This document shows, piece by piece, positions 35,501-47,340 of a stretch of DNA of 64,000 bases. Position numbers and translations under genes: made by a program. A model generated the notes under the pieces. The model did no database searches and had not been told where the DNA came from. It saw nothing but the letters and a program-made list of their open reading frames with translations. This DNA comes from Distichodus sexfasciatus (Eukaryota > Chordata > Actinopteri > Characiformes > Distichodontidae): the NCBI GenBank assembly GCA_032718565.1, contig JAVGVS010000638.1, forward strand, positions 1 to 64,000, in the 5' to 3' direction. Every line of letters begins with the position of its first letter. Position 1 is the first letter of the stretch.

Positions 35501-38500
35501 TTCTTTAACCAATGAAGAACCCTCCTGAGACCCCAGGGAGTCACAGCCTGTCCCTTTTTTGAGGTGGGCCATGTAGGGTCAGAGATGAAGGAACATCCAT
35601 GATCATAGTTGGGATATTTGAAGTGGGAATTTTGCCCTGCTTGATGTGTATGTTCTGTGTAAACCAAACGTGTTGTGAAGTGGTTAAGTGCAATGAAGTC
35701 TAGAGCACCTTTCAGTTCGTCTCTCTCATTTTCTGAAAACTCTGGCTGGTGGAAAGAGCTTGGATGAGAACCTGAATGGCAAGGATTTTTGTTAGGGTTG
35801 TCAAAGTTGCCAAGGAAAGGGTCAAGGAAATGACCAAGTTCGAACAAGAGAAAACACTGAACGGCATGGGTGTGAGATTCCATGAAGGGATTGGCTGGCT
35901 CCACCCAGTCAGCATGAACTGCAAAGCTTACCATTCCCTGCTGTTGCTGGTGGAAGCGTGTGTGGTAAACTTTCCAGGCACGAGCATGGGCTAGCAAAAG
36001 GTTACGGACCACTATAGTACGATCTTGGTCTTGCCTGTTATAAGCTTCTGCAAGACGGTTCGGCTCATTAACAGTGATCCAAATCGGAACCAGGGGCCCA
36101 AATTCCCAGTAACAAAATGTGGCATAGTCTACAAAAGCCTCCATTGTGCTCGTGTTCATCCAACCACCATGTGCATGCAAAGGGCCAGGCAAGCCCAGTG
36201 TTGCAGAGCTTAGACTTGGATGGTAGAGTGTGACAGTTGCCTTGATGCCTTTCCTCTGCAGTTCTGTAAACATACAACGGTAGTAGCGTACTGACTCTGC
36301 ATTGACAGATGAGGTGTCTCCATTTGGCAAGAGTTGTGCCCAGTCCAGGGCAAATCGGTAATAAGATGCTCCGGTCATCTCCAGCAAGCGGACGTGACAT
36401 TGAATAGCCAGAAAGTCGCTGCATTGTGCAGGGCGTGTATGTAACATCACCCCTGCGACAGGCTGGAGTGCGCCATTGCCAGAGAAGTTCCAGCGGTATA
36501 GAAGAGGGTCAGTAAACTGGGGTGAGAAAGGCTGTAGATGCACCTGCGAAATAAAACAGACACACATCCAAAAGATAAGCCAGCATTTAACTACTCACTT
36601 GCTCTATTATCTGTTCCACTTCTTCATGCTCACCTTTAGGATGAAGTCAGCCACCCCAAAATGGAAGTCACAAGGAAAATGTCCATTGATATTCTGTTCT
36701 GTCTCATCATTTGGAAAACCATTGTCCTTGATGACCTGCCTGTAGTACTGTGCCGTTGTCTTTGGAACCCTGGACCGCTGAGGTTGGTCAAAGTCAATGT
36801 AAAAGAGTCCTCTTCTTATACTGTAGCCATTATTCCATTCAAATCCATCCACCAGGGACCAGGCCGTGTAGCCAAACACCTTAACATGGTCCACAACCAC
36901 AGCTGGATCAAACGCACACACAAAACAAAAACAAATATGTAATTTTAGCAAATGGATCAAATCATCAACAGTATCCTAAACCCACCATGACCTCCAAACC
37001 CTCACCTTGAAGCACCTGGTAGATAAACCTCTTCATAAGGTAAATGGCCAGAGTGTCCTCCACACCTACAGAGGCATTAGAGAACCAGCCACTCTCTGCC
37101 ACCAACACCTTTGGATCACTGTACTTCAGCTGGATCCAGCCCAGGACCTTCCGGAGGTCCAGCGCCCCCATTTGGCCAAAGTGGGCAAACCCTCTAACTG
37201 CTCGCACGGTGTCTGGCCCAAATGCCAGGGAGAAGAAGTCTGCGGTTCCACGCACTCTGACCCTTTCCTCAGGGGTGAATTCAGGGACAAGCCCTCGGTT
37301 TGAGGAAAGCAGGGATCTTGGGTAGTCTCCGCTTCCGTGTATGGGCTCTGCAAACCAGCCAATCACAGCCTCCATAGATTTCTGACACAACTCCAGATTG
37401 GCTGGAGTGGCATGTCCTTTAAAAGGTTCCACCCAATGTGAGCTAAGCGTGATGGAGATTTGGCCACGCTGGGATGGACGGAACTGCTTGTCATAAATGT
37501 GCCAAGCTTTAGCATGAGCCTGTGAATTTAGCAAATGGAACAAGAAGCTATTTACATCCAGGGCAAAAATATGACACTTCTTGTAACACAAATCCCAGAA
37601 TGGAGCTAATTATTTTTCATCACTTAATTTCTACTCAATGCTTAGGGACTTCTACCTAAAATCTGACCTGTTTTGCTAGATATCATATCTGTCCTGTTAA
37701 GACAAATGAATAAAATGTACTAGAATGTTGTTCATAATATTTAAATCAGTTTATAAATGTTAATGATTAGCAGTTACTTGCTGCTTTCTTATCTTTTGAC
37801 AGTAAATAATTCATGATAAACGCAAGCCCATTGGAGTTACTCTGTAGTAAGGCTAAACAAGCACATAAAGTGCTGTTCAAAGTTCACAATGTGAAAGAAT
37901 AGCCCTCAGGCATTGTTATCGCATAAAGGCACATCCATGGACATCAGTATTAGGGGAGTGAGCCACTATTGTTCTGTGCCTGGTCCCCTAAACCTCAAAC
38001 GGAGAAAAATGAACCCCACCAATCACCTCTGACCTTGCGACCCAGCACTCACCCTGATGAGGTTGTGTGCGACGATGAAGGGGTCAGCAGGGTCCCCGGT
38101 CACCCCCGGAGCATGAGCACCAGTCCCGTACCCCAGGACGGCGACGAGAAGTGGGTTGTGCATTGTAATCCAATATTGGACATCTTTGCCAAAGGTGGCA
38201 AAGCAAAACGCTGCATAGTCTGCAAAGATCTGCACCATTTCTGGGTTCTTCCAGCCCCCCAGGTGCTCCTGCAGAGCTTGAGGAAGGTCCCAGTGGTACA
38301 GGGTCACTATAGGCTCCAAACCGAGCCCCTTCAACCTGACAATCAGCTGTCGGTAGTGTTCCACGCCAACAGAATTGACTCTTCCTGTGGGACTACCATC
38401 AGGGAAAAGCCGGGGCCAAGAGATTGAGAAAGCGTAGAACTTTGCGCCAAGATACTGAAGCGACTCTATGTCCTTCTCCCAGAGGGTATAACTGTCACTG

Positions 38501-38814
38501 GCTGTGTCCGCTGTTGACGTGCCAACACTACCCCACGTCCTGTGGTGACTCAAGTGTGTAAAGTGATCCCATATAGACACCCCTTTGCCGTCCCGATCCC
38601 AGGAACCCTCAGTGGGGAATGCTGATGTTCCAACACCCCAGAGAAAACCTTTGGGGAATGTTCCAGACACCAGGTCACTGTGGTTCAGTGGCTGTTGCCA
38701 GAGGCTTCTTGTATCTCCCCACATACACTCCACCATTTCCAATACATAGGTGGTCAGTAAAAGGAAGGATAATGGAAGAGAGAGGGAAGTTCTCATCTTG
38801 AACAAGCCTGCCAA
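32513..38814 (-). CDS. klb: Beta-klotho
   Basis: Five exons: 38053-38814, 37015-37519, 36634-36902, 35382-36543 and 32513-32943. They join in frame to 1042 residues (human 1044). It is a single-pass cell-surface co-receptor that, with FGF receptors, binds endocrine FGF19/FGF21. Seen here are a signal peptide (hydrophobic core about 10-28), two glycoside-hydrolase family 1 domains (about 50-500 and 515-945), a transmembrane helix (about 980-1002, LIFFGVCVTISLLLL) and a very basic cytoplasmic tail. Each GH1 domain has lost one catalytic glutamate. The acid/base position in domain 1 is Asn220 (MHNP) while Glu396 remains. In domain 2 Glu672 (VNEP) remains but the nucleophile position is not Glu (VTATGIDD). 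This is the known pseudo-enzyme pattern of KLB. The second domain lacks the usual GDYP motif. Confidence 0.96.
33000..35380. other. klb intron 4, with LINE-like 3' end
   Basis: Between klb exons 4 and 5. Part 33060-33840 contains diverged repeats of 'TGTAAAATGTCTACTGTATGACAAT' type phrases at about 110-200 base spacing. Around 34350-34760 lies an interspersed repeat beginning with tandem 'GATTCAA' units and 'TTTATTTGTCACGTGCAAG', like the 3' end of fish LINEs. An AT microsatellite is at about 35069-35095. Confidence 0.5.
34350..34760 (-). mobile_element. Interspersed repeat, LINE 3'-end-like
   Basis: Starts with three GATTCAA units and 'TTCTTTATTTGTCACGTGCA', followed by 'ACAGGTACAACAAGCAGTGAAATG'-type sequence seen widely at LINE tails in teleosts. 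No coding part is present and the clade is uncertain. Confidence 0.45.
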
Positions 38815-39788
38815 GAAGGTCCTCCAGTCACAGTAGACGTAATGCTGAAATATCAGCTGGAGATGCTGGGTCAGAACCAGAACTCATTCTGCAGCACGGA
38901 CTGAAAGCAAGACAGTAGTTCCTGAAGAAAAGTGAATCCCAGAAAAGGAGAAAACGTCTGATTGCTTTACCTGCTTAAACTGCCTTATGACTCTGTCCCT
39001 CTTACACACTCACTCACTCAACACCCCCCGCCCTTTCCCCCACACACGTAAATACTCAAAAGGCTCTCTGATGTCAGGAAGGAGGACCTCTGATCAATGA
39101 TTAACATAAACCCTAATGCTCATGCAACTATCATCCACTCTCTTCCTCCCCCTAGCAGTGAGCGTGAGACAGGGACATACCTAGAGAACAAGGAATGTAA
39201 AAAAAAAAAAAAGGACAAAAGTTGGAAGAGGAACTTTTGGAACAGTTGGAAATTCCTGCAACATACTGTGCACAAAATCGCAACCAAGACAACAATAGGC
39301 AAATCCTCAGCTAGAACTGTGGAAATATTCATATCAATTTTTATTGCCTCGGTTTGCAAATTCAAATCTGCTCTTAAATGTCACTCTCTTTTCACTTTTC
39401 CACTTTTCAAGGCTTTAATCAATCCAGGGATCCCACACCCAGTTTAAACTGGTCCCTTTCCCCCCAGCTCTCTGTGTCGCCCTGTCGTGTTCTGCAGTTA
39501 AGTGAACAAACCGAGCTGGAGTAAACAAGGAAACAAATTCATAAAAATTACATTAAACCATACATGGAAAAGCACAGTGATAGAATAAGAGTGGATCTGA
39601 TCAAATTTTCCAGGTAAAGGTGACGATAGTGTTATTGGAGACATCAATTTGGGTCCAGGAAACAAGACGTGATGGTGTTTTAGAACATGGCCTGCCATTT
39701 GGGGTGCTCTTTGATTAGATCAGACTAGCCAGAATAGTGTAGACCAGGGGAAATAAAAAGAAGTGTGACAGAGAGTGATAGAGTAAAA

Positions 39789-39914
39789 GCAAGAGAGAGA
39801 GAGAGAGAGAGAGAGTGAGTGTGAGAGAGAGAGAGAGAGAGAGAGTGAGTGAGTGAGTGAGTGAGTGAGTGAGTGAGTGAGTTAGTGAGAGTGAGTGAGT
39901 GAGTGAGTAAGAGT

Positions 39915-39958
<44 letters not shown>
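39789..39958. repeat. (GA)n / (GAGT)n microsatellite
   Basis: Uninterrupted alternation of GA and GAGT units between klb and the TLR gene. Apparent Ser/Leu-rich frames on the minus strand are artefacts. Confidence 0.95.
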
Positions 39959-39961
<3 letters not shown>

Positions 39962-39999
39962 GAGCACTTTAAAAAAGCTTCCCAGATTTTCATGTTGCC

Positions 40000-41120
40000 T
40001 AGTTGAACAAACACAAACAAATACTTCCGTTACGGAGTTTTTTTGTTTGGAGAATATTTATCATGGTTTGCTGTAACCAGGGACTCTGAAAGAGAGAGAA
40101 CAAAAGGTTTACTTTCATCATTGTAAGATCATGCAGTAATCAGACACGGAGCATTATTTAATCGATCAGGACCACAGCCCGTGTGTTTGTGTGATTATGT
40201 ACATTTACATGCCCATCACTGATTGAGCAAACAAGCAGGACTGCGTTATGCTCTCCACGGGTTTCCATTAAATTAAACCGTTCAAACAGTCTGTGACCCA
40301 CTTTCTCTGCTATTCTGCTTGTGTGATACATTAGATCCCGGTAGCAGTACACACATACAAACCAGGAAAAGAGAAAGACTTTTTACTGTGAATGATCTCC
40401 ACTATGCAAGATCACTTAATGTTCAGATATGACTCTTATGAAGACATCTTTTAATTGCCTTTTTCAGTTGATTTCCAAATGCAGTTGATTTCTCATATGA
40501 GAGAAGCTGCAGGAAGTCTCACTCCAGTTCAAAAGCAGAAGTAAGAATCATTTAAATAAATCGGCTTTCACATTTACTGCCCATCTGCCTTCCTCTGACA
40601 TAACCACACAATAGTTTCCACCACACAGCCTCAGGGAGATTGTAAGTCTGGGTGCTCAGTAAGGATTTCATGAGGAAACCGGTATGTATAGCGCTATTAA
40701 AACAAGATTTATTTCTTAACTGGAAGTATTTATTGTATGTTGAAATTTTAGAGAAGCCTCTCTAATAAAGGATAGTCAAAATACTCTACAGTAAATTTTT
40801 TGGCAATAAATGTCTTGTCTCATCTAGTACTCCATCCGTGCTTTTCTGTCTTAGAAAATTAAGAGGAAATTTGAAAGTAACAGCATTTGAATCCAACGGG
40901 AGTATAAACAAGTGAGACACATTTTGTTATTAATTTATGATTCTGAATTGAGAAATTTGCAGTAAATCCCATGACTATAAAGCAGCTATTGAAACTACAT
41001 TACCACAGTAAACAGTTGTACATCAAAAACTATGTTACATGAAAGTTGGTTTTCTATTGGAATTAGCAATTCATATTCAGAATTACACATAAAAACACAA
41101 ACCTTCAAGCCTTTAGAGGA
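40000..41120. other. Region upstream of the TLR gene, no recognised gene
   Basis: Unique AT-rich sequence. It may contain 5' non-coding exon(s) of the TLR gene, because a splice acceptor sits just before its start codon, but I cannot place them. Confidence 0.4.
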
Positions 41121-41124
41121 AATT

Positions 41125-41745
41125 AGACATACCGGGTTTCTTACCAGTAAATTCATTTACTCATTCGCTATCTAAAACCGGGTGCTATCACGGGACTACA
41201 CGCGTGTGGCAAGGGGCAAACCTGGGCGGGCACCAACGCGCCACAGGGCACACACACACTCACAATTTATGGGGTCAATTTAGATTAATCAGCCAATCCA
41301 TAGTGCACACATTTGGAGTGTTGGTGGAACGGGACCACTGGTAGAAAACCCACACGAACATTGGGAGATCACACAGCCGACCTGGGGATCGAACCAAGGA
41401 CCTTCTCGCTGTGAGGCGACCGTGCCAACCACCGTGCCAGGCTTGTAAATTCATTCATTCATTCATGATCCGAACCGCTTAATCCCAACCGGGATCGCGG
41501 GTGGGGGGGACTGGAGCCTATCCCGTGATCTACAGGCGCAAGGTGGGGACCAACCCTGGGCAGGCGCCAACATACCGCAGGGGACACGATCACAAATTCA
41601 CACTCACATTTACACCTTACGGGGTCAATTTAAAGTCGCCAATTAATCTACAGTGCATGCTTTTGGACTGTGGGAGGAAACTGGAGTACCCAGAGGAAAT
41701 CCAAGCAAACACATAGAGAGCATGAAAACTCATCAAACTCATCGA
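41125..41745. mobile_element. Two adjacent copies of an abundant fish interspersed repeat
   Basis: Copy one (about 41130-41450) and copy two (about 41450-41745) share 'CACACACTCACA...TTACGGGGTCAATTTAAA', 'TTTGGACTGTGGGAGGAAAC' and 'GGGCAGGCGCCAAC' phrases. Further copies are at 49725-50010 and 63430-63570 (reverse). Some carry 'ATTCATTCATTCAT' ends. The class is unresolved, probably a LINE-derived or SINE-like tail. Confidence 0.75.
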
Positions 41746-41868
41746 ACATCATACTAAAAAGTTCTGGAGTATTTTTTTTAAATTGTGTATGTCACATGAA
41801 AGTGGTTATACTCTGTAATGTTCTGGATCTCAATCTCATTTCATTTTTGTGTTTTTGCAGATAGTATA

Positions 41869-44310
41869 ATGGGATTAATGGAGCCTGTAATGCAACCCTG
41901 TTGGACACTTCTTGTATTGCTGGTTTTCTTCCAGACATCTTGTGTAATGGCCATCAAGATAGTCATCAACAACTACTCATGTAAAAACCTCTCAGAGGTG
42001 CCCAATGATCTCCCATCATCTGCTTATGGTTTAGATCTCTCTCAGAATCATATTCAGTCTCTGAGGAAACATGACTTTAACAACACACCCAGCCTCCAAT
42101 TCCTCAATCTGTCTTGGAACATGCTGGAGAACATAGACCCAGAAACATTTGCTTCCACTCCTTTTCTGGAGACTCTGGATTTGTCCCACAACAGATTTCA
42201 GAACCTGTCCAATCAGAAGTACCTACTGCATCTGCACAACCTGCTATACTTGGACCTTTCTTCCAACTTGTTTGCATCCATGCCACTGGGCTCAGAGTTT
42301 TCCCATCTCACACACCTTAGCTGGCTTGGACTCGGTGCCAACAGTATTCAACATGATGACTTTGCTAATATTTCCCACCTTAATCTCCACACTCTTTTTA
42401 TTCAAGCTAAGAATTTAAAGAACTATCAAGAAGGAAGCTTCACAGAGGCCAACGCAACAAAGATTGCTGTTACAATGTCCAACACTGATCTTGACCACCT
42501 AATGATAGTTGATGCCCTAGCATCGTTTGGGGAAGTAGAGCTCATCGGGTTGAACACACCACAAGACTTCCTCAGAGATTTAGTGAGGCACAGAGCAGTC
42601 ATTAAAACTAAAGACTTGCACTTATCCGCTATCCGGAGCACATGGGAAGTAATGAGTGCTTTTTTCAACAGCGTCTTAATGTCTTCGATCTGCCAGTTTA
42701 GCGTATTCAATCTTACCCTAACTCAAATGACTAAAGGTGATTCTGTGATCCAGAACTACTTCATAGACTCCTTTAGTGTGAGGCAGTCGGCAGTGACTGT
42801 GTTCATATTTGATCAGAAAAAAATGTATGACTTCTTTATCAACATGCCAGCAAGAAACTTAACATTTGCCCAGTCTCCAATAGTCCACATGACCTGTCCG
42901 ATGACTGTTAGCAAGATACAGATGCTGGATTTATCCGACTGTTCTTTGTCGGAAAATGTCTTCTCCAAAGATGAGCAAGTAGAATGTGACACTTTGACCA
43001 ATCTGGAGGTGCTGGTCCTGAAGGGTAATAATCTTAGACATTTGATGCCACTAACAGCAAGAGTCCAGTTCATGACTTCCCTGAGACATGTGGATTTTAG
43101 CCAGAATTCACTCACCTATGAAGAAACACAAGGGAGATGCATGTGGCCTTCCAAAATCGCCCACCTGGATTTATCCTTAAACAGGTTCGACCAGACTGTG
43201 TTCAAGTGCTTGCCAGCTTCCACAGTCATTTTGAATCTACAGAGCAACCAGATCACTGCAATCCCCACAAATATTTCCAGAATGGATTTTCTCAGAGTTC
43301 TGGATCTTACAACAAATCGTCTGCTGGATCTTCCAGATTGCCTGGGGTACCCAAATTTGTGGAAGCTTGTGCTACACGGCAACTCTCTCCACGCACCTTC
43401 AATAACTGCTCTGGAGACCTGCCAACACCTGACTGTACTGGACACCAGTCGGAACCCTTACATCTGTACCTGTCCTTTGAGGGATTTTACCACTCTCATT
43501 GATGACAAGGGAACTCTTGGTGGATCAAGCGTTTGGCCAAATCGCAGGATCACTCTGGATTGGTGGCCGGATGGGTATCACTGCAGCTACCCAGAGTACT
43601 GGAGGAAAACGGTACTTCAAAAATTCCATCTGCTCGAGATCACCTGCAGTCCCGGACTCCTGGCAGCAACCATTTTAGTGCCAGCCATCACTGTGATCAT
43701 TGCTGTGGGAATTTTATGCCGTCAGCTAGACGTTCCGTGGTATGTGGCAATGATCTGGAAATGGACTCGTGCAAAGCATCGCGCTCGGTCCGCCCATCAC
43801 CGAGCAGAGGAACTGCAAGGGGTGTACTTCCATGCTTTCGTCTCCTACAGCCAGCGGAACGCAGACTGGGTTAAAGGCCAACTCTTGCCCAAGCTGGAAG
43901 GTGAAGACCGAGCTGCCAGCCAAAATGGACTTCGACTGTGCCACCACGAGCGGGACTTCATCCCAGGAAAAACGATCGTGCAGAACATCCTCCGTTGCAT
44001 AGAACAAAGCAGGTGTTGCATCTTTGTACTGTCCTCTCACTTCGTCCAGAGCGAATGGTGCCACTACGAGCTGTGCTTCGCTGGCCACCAGAGACTAATG
44101 CGAGGGATGGACAACATCATACTCATTCTCTTAGAGCCACTGCCCTCGTATCTCATCCCCTCCAAGTATTACCAGCTCAAGGCAATGATGGCAAGACGCA
44201 CCTATCTAGAATGGCCTCAAGACAAAGCCAAGCAGAGAATGTTCTGGGCAAACTTAAGGGCTGCACTCGAGGCAGATCTGCTTACTCCCCCGCAGCAAGG
44301 AGAAAACTGA
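41869..44310 (+). CDS. Toll-like receptor of the TLR1 family (fish TLR18- or TLR1-type)
   Basis: Single coding exon of 813 residues. A splice acceptor (TTTTTGTGTTTTTGCAG/AT) ends at 41860, eight bases before the chosen ATG. An in-frame ATG at 41818 lies in the presumed intron and was rejected. The protein is an innate immune receptor for microbial lipids. It has a signal peptide (about 1-28), leucine-rich repeats (e.g. LQFLNLSWNML, LETLDLSHNRF, LRVLDLTTNRL), a C-terminal LRR cap with NPYICTCPL, a transmembrane helix at about 596-618 and a TIR domain from about 652. The TIR has FHAFVSYS (box 1), the BB loop RDFIPGK, FVQSEWCHYEL and RRTYLEWP plus FW near the end. TLR1-family membership is certain. 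About seven extra residues before the BB loop (DRAASQN) separate it from mammalian TLR1/6/10 and suggest TLR18, but I cannot settle the member. Confidence 0.9.
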   Translation: MGLMEPVMQPCWTLLVLLVFFQTSCVMAIKIVINNYSCKNLSEVPNDLPSSAYGLDLSQNHIQSLRKHDFNNTPSLQFLNLSWNMLENIDPETFASTPFLETLDLSHNRFQNLSNQKYLLHLHNLLYLDLSSNLFASMPLGSEFSHLTHLSWLGLGANSIQHDDFANISHLNLHTLFIQAKNLKNYQEGSFTEANATKIAVTMSNTDLDHLMIVDALASFGEVELIGLNTPQDFLRDLVRHRAVIKTKDLHLSAIRSTWEVMSAFFNSVLMSSICQFSVFNLTLTQMTKGDSVIQNYFIDSFSVRQSAVTVFIFDQKKMYDFFINMPARNLTFAQSPIVHMTCPMTVSKIQMLDLSDCSLSENVFSKDEQVECDTLTNLEVLVLKGNNLRHLMPLTARVQFMTSLRHVDFSQNSLTYEETQGRCMWPSKIAHLDLSLNRFDQTVFKCLPASTVILNLQSNQITAIPTNISRMDFLRVLDLTTNRLLDLPDCLGYPNLWKLVLHGNSLHAPSITALETCQHLTVLDTSRNPYICTCPLRDFTTLIDDKGTLGGSSVWPNRRITLDWWPDGYHCSYPEYWRKTVLQKFHLLEITCSPGLLAATILVPAITVIIAVGILCRQLDVPWYVAMIWKWTRAKHRARSAHHRAEELQGVYFHAFVSYSQRNADWVKGQLLPKLEGEDRAASQNGLRLCHHERDFIPGKTIVQNILRCIEQSRCCIFVLSSHFVQSEWCHYELCFAGHQRLMRGMDNIILILLEPLPSYLIPSKYYQLKAMMARRTYLEWPQDKAKQRMFWANLRAALEADLLTPPQQGEN

Positions 44311-44920
44311 GACAACAGATCGATGATGAAAGAGAGAAAATTCCAGAAAGGAGAATTAATGACTCTGAAAGAGGAAGCACCATTCAAAGATGCCAAAGTG
44401 TGAACGAAATGGTGGAACCCAAACCACATCAGCTGAGGTCCATTTAATGACAAATATTGCATGTTACTAAGCACTTTTTTTTTTTTTTTTAGGAACGCCT
44501 GCCTTAAAGATGCATTTACATTCTTGGATTTACAACTTCGTGGCAAGGGCTTTGCTCAGGTGCTCAATGCTGGAGGTAGTGTAGACCTGGATTAGATATG
44601 ACCTCTTGTTTCATGGGCGAGTACCACTAGACCACCACCACTATCACCGCAGGTATACCACTGGTTAGTTTCTGACTGGATCTTACTTATTTAGTTGCTG
44701 GTTAACAAGCGTGACACTCATCAGGGTTTGAATGAGTGTTAGGACACTTTTCTAACCACTTTAAAATGGTGGTGGTGGAGGGCCAGAAAGAGATCTGCCG
44801 TTTTGAACAACAATATATTAATTGTCCGTTTTAGCCAGGACACTTTGTAGAAGATACTGAGGAATTCTCTTATTCGAAGTATAATCCTGGTTTTAGAACC
44901 TCCAAAATATGCATTCATAA

Positions 44921-44926
44921 AATAAA
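44921..44926 (+). terminator. Candidate TLR polyadenylation signal
   Basis: AATAAA about 610 bases after the TLR stop codon, in AT-rich sequence. It gives a 3' UTR of reasonable length. Confidence 0.4.
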
Positions 44927-46083
44927 AAGCAAGGCAATTTCAGTATAAACAATTTGACATCTAGAATCTATATTCTATTACTTTTTAGCAATTGCTTTTC
45001 GTAGTTTCAGATTTTATTCATCGGGGGTACTTTTTAAGCCAACATAGTCTATTCTATTTATTGTACTAAGGTTTTATCTGAGTATTTTTATTTAAGCTTT
45101 AACTATATTTTTCTGGGTACTTATTCTTTATTGTTCTGTCCTTGTGTCTTTGTGAATTGTGCAGTCGTGATGCGAGCAATTTCCTTCGGGATGAATAAGG
45201 TAAAAAAGTTAAAGGTAGGCAATCCTGAAATTTCAAAAACAGCGCAAAAAGCAAGGCCCACAGTCGCCAGAGTATGTAAAACATGTACTTTATTTTCATT
45301 TTTGGACAAATATAGAAACAAGCAACGTAGATAAACTCTTAAGGTATTCAGAAGGAGGAGAAGAAAAAAAGAACAATGTACATATTTTAATTACAGGCAA
45401 AAACCTGCTGTTACTTCTTTTTAAATTAAAGCCTTTTTTTGCAATTGTGTGAGGCTCACATTTTTAAACGGACAATTGATTTGCTCTGCTTTATCCGACA
45501 CAGTAAGTGAACAAATCAGACTCCACCACTGTGTTATCATCTGCAAAATGTAGCCTGTGGATGTCTGATTGGGCTCAAATCTAGAAAACACTCATCTAGA
45601 CCTGTTTCAGATAATCCACTTCACTAAAACGTTTTCAGGTAGACGTAATTGTCAGGTAGCAGGCCAACTAATTTAATGCAAAGACCACTATTTAATAAGG
45701 AAATTGTAAGGAAACAGATTCTGTACGCTGAAGAGTTTTACAAAATAGTTGTCTTAAAAACTGTTAGATGCCTTGAAACATTTAGATTTTTCTCATCATG
45801 TGAAAACGCTACGCAAGCTGAAAAATAAGCTTTCGATGTAAAAATAGAATATCACTTTATGTTAAAGCCGGCCTCCATCCAAAGATGCTAAAATGGGTAA
45901 CAACGACAGATTATTTATCCAATTTAGCATCGCTGGGTAGAGTTCACCTTTAATTCTATCTATACTATCTATAAGCTTTTCCCTATCCTGCTATTAACGA
46001 AAGGGAGGGAGAAAATCCGGGTTTAAATTAGACACCCCTTGTGAACGTTATGGGAAGAGAGGATTGAGATCGGAGGGCAAAGG
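44927..46083. other. Convergent intergenic region
   Basis: Lies between the 3' ends of the TLR gene (plus) and the ints10 locus (minus). It is AT-rich with several minus-strand AATAAA hexamers (e.g. 45127-45132) that could once have served ints10. No other feature is seen. Confidence 0.4.
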
Positions 46084-46442
46084 TCAAGGCAAGGACTGGA
46101 TGAGGATGATCTTCTCGTTGATACAGAAGCGATGCAGCACGCTGAGCAGGTTTTCCCCGCAGCGAGAAACCTGCCGCTCCATCGCCAGGCGGAAATCTTC
46201 CTTCACGCCTTTGGTGATGCCACGGGTCACTGTATGATGCCTTTAATTAAACAAACAAACAAAAAAACAAAAAAAAGATTGAGAGTCCAATCTCGTAATG
46301 GTGAGGAATTAAAGGGGGAAAAAATGGCCCCATTTACCAACTGCTCTTAAGAAAAAAATTGTTCTTAAATGCCACTTATGCAGGTTCCACCAAGATTCTG
46401 TTATACATCAACTGTACAGCTGTAAAATATTATACTAGTTAC

Positions 46443-46965
46443 TAGAGGTGTTGAAATTAATCGCATAATCGATGCATCGCGATGCAGATGTGGACGATTC
46501 TGCACTGATGCAGTGGCAGACCATAATCAATTATAACAGAGGTTTTCAACCGGCTGTCCGCTGCCCACTAGTGGTCCGCAACATGCAATCGACTTTCACT
46601 ACTGAAAATGAATCCTTTTTTTCATTTTCCAAACATTTCCAGATAATTTGGGCATCTTTATGAATAATGAATTTAATGCAAATGCTTAATCTGAGCGGTA
46701 GTGCCTTGGACAGAAGCTGTTGAAAACCCCTGAATCATATCATAATGACATTGCTTGGTGATTTTCTGCCTACGGCATAAAAATTCAAGTTAAAAAGAAC
46801 ATCCCGGTAGCAACTATGGCTGGCCAATGTGCGTGCAATGTGATGTTATGCAGAAAAATTGATGGCATGCATCATGATGCTTCGAGATATCGTATCGAAT
46901 CGAATCGTTGACCTAATAATTGTAATCAAATCGAATCGAGACACTGGTGAAGGTTCACACCTCTA
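46443..46965. mobile_element. hAT-type element with perfect 8-bp target duplication
   Basis: A 523-bp element in the last ints10 intron. It starts TAGAGGTGTTGAAATTAATC and ends TTCACACCTCTA. The direct repeat CTAGTTAC occurs on both sides (46435-46442 and 46966-46973). The interior is shared with 17816-18076 and 63745-64000. No transposase frame. Confidence 0.92.
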
Positions 46966-46973
46966 CTAGTTAC

Positions 46974-47340
46974 TGGAGGTGCACGATTCAGAAAATCTCA
47001 CGATTCGATTCTGATTCTTGGGCTCACGATTTGATTCAAAATCAAGTCACAAGAGATTCACGATTCAATACATTTTCTTCCAGAATGAATTTGTTTCCAG
47101 ATCAAAAAAGGAAAAAAAATTGCACTGAATCAAATGTAGTTTACTTATTGTGATGCATATGTACGCATACTGACTGCATGTCCTTCATGCTCAGGCAACA
47201 CTGCGGCGTGTATAGGATAAGCGAGTTGAACTCGTGTCGGGGGAAAAAGTAAACTATGGCCATTATGTTAGTTGAAAAATATGATACGTTCTTTGGAATG
47301 CATGAATCGATACAGAAAGGATTTTTTTTTTGCACACCCA
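46974..47340. mobile_element. Second hAT-like MITE abutting the first
   Basis: Begins TGGAGGTGCACGATTCAG directly after the target duplication of the previous element, and ends TTTTTGCACACCCA. The ends agree roughly (TGGAGGTGCA against TGGGTGTGCA). The interior has repeated 'CACGATTCGATTC' phrases. No clear target duplication was found. Confidence 0.55.

Noticed and set aside
35712..36424. Additional open frames overlapping klb exon 4 on both strands
   Set aside because: Shadow frames of the conserved glycosidase-like exon; only the frame matching beta-klotho is supported.
39715..40020. Minus-strand Ser/Leu/Thr-rich open frames
   Set aside because: Encoded by the GA/GAGT microsatellite.
41818..41868. 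Upstream in-frame ATG giving a 17-residue longer TLR
   Set aside because: A strong polypyrimidine tract and CAG acceptor lie between it and the second ATG, and only the later start gives a normal signal peptide.
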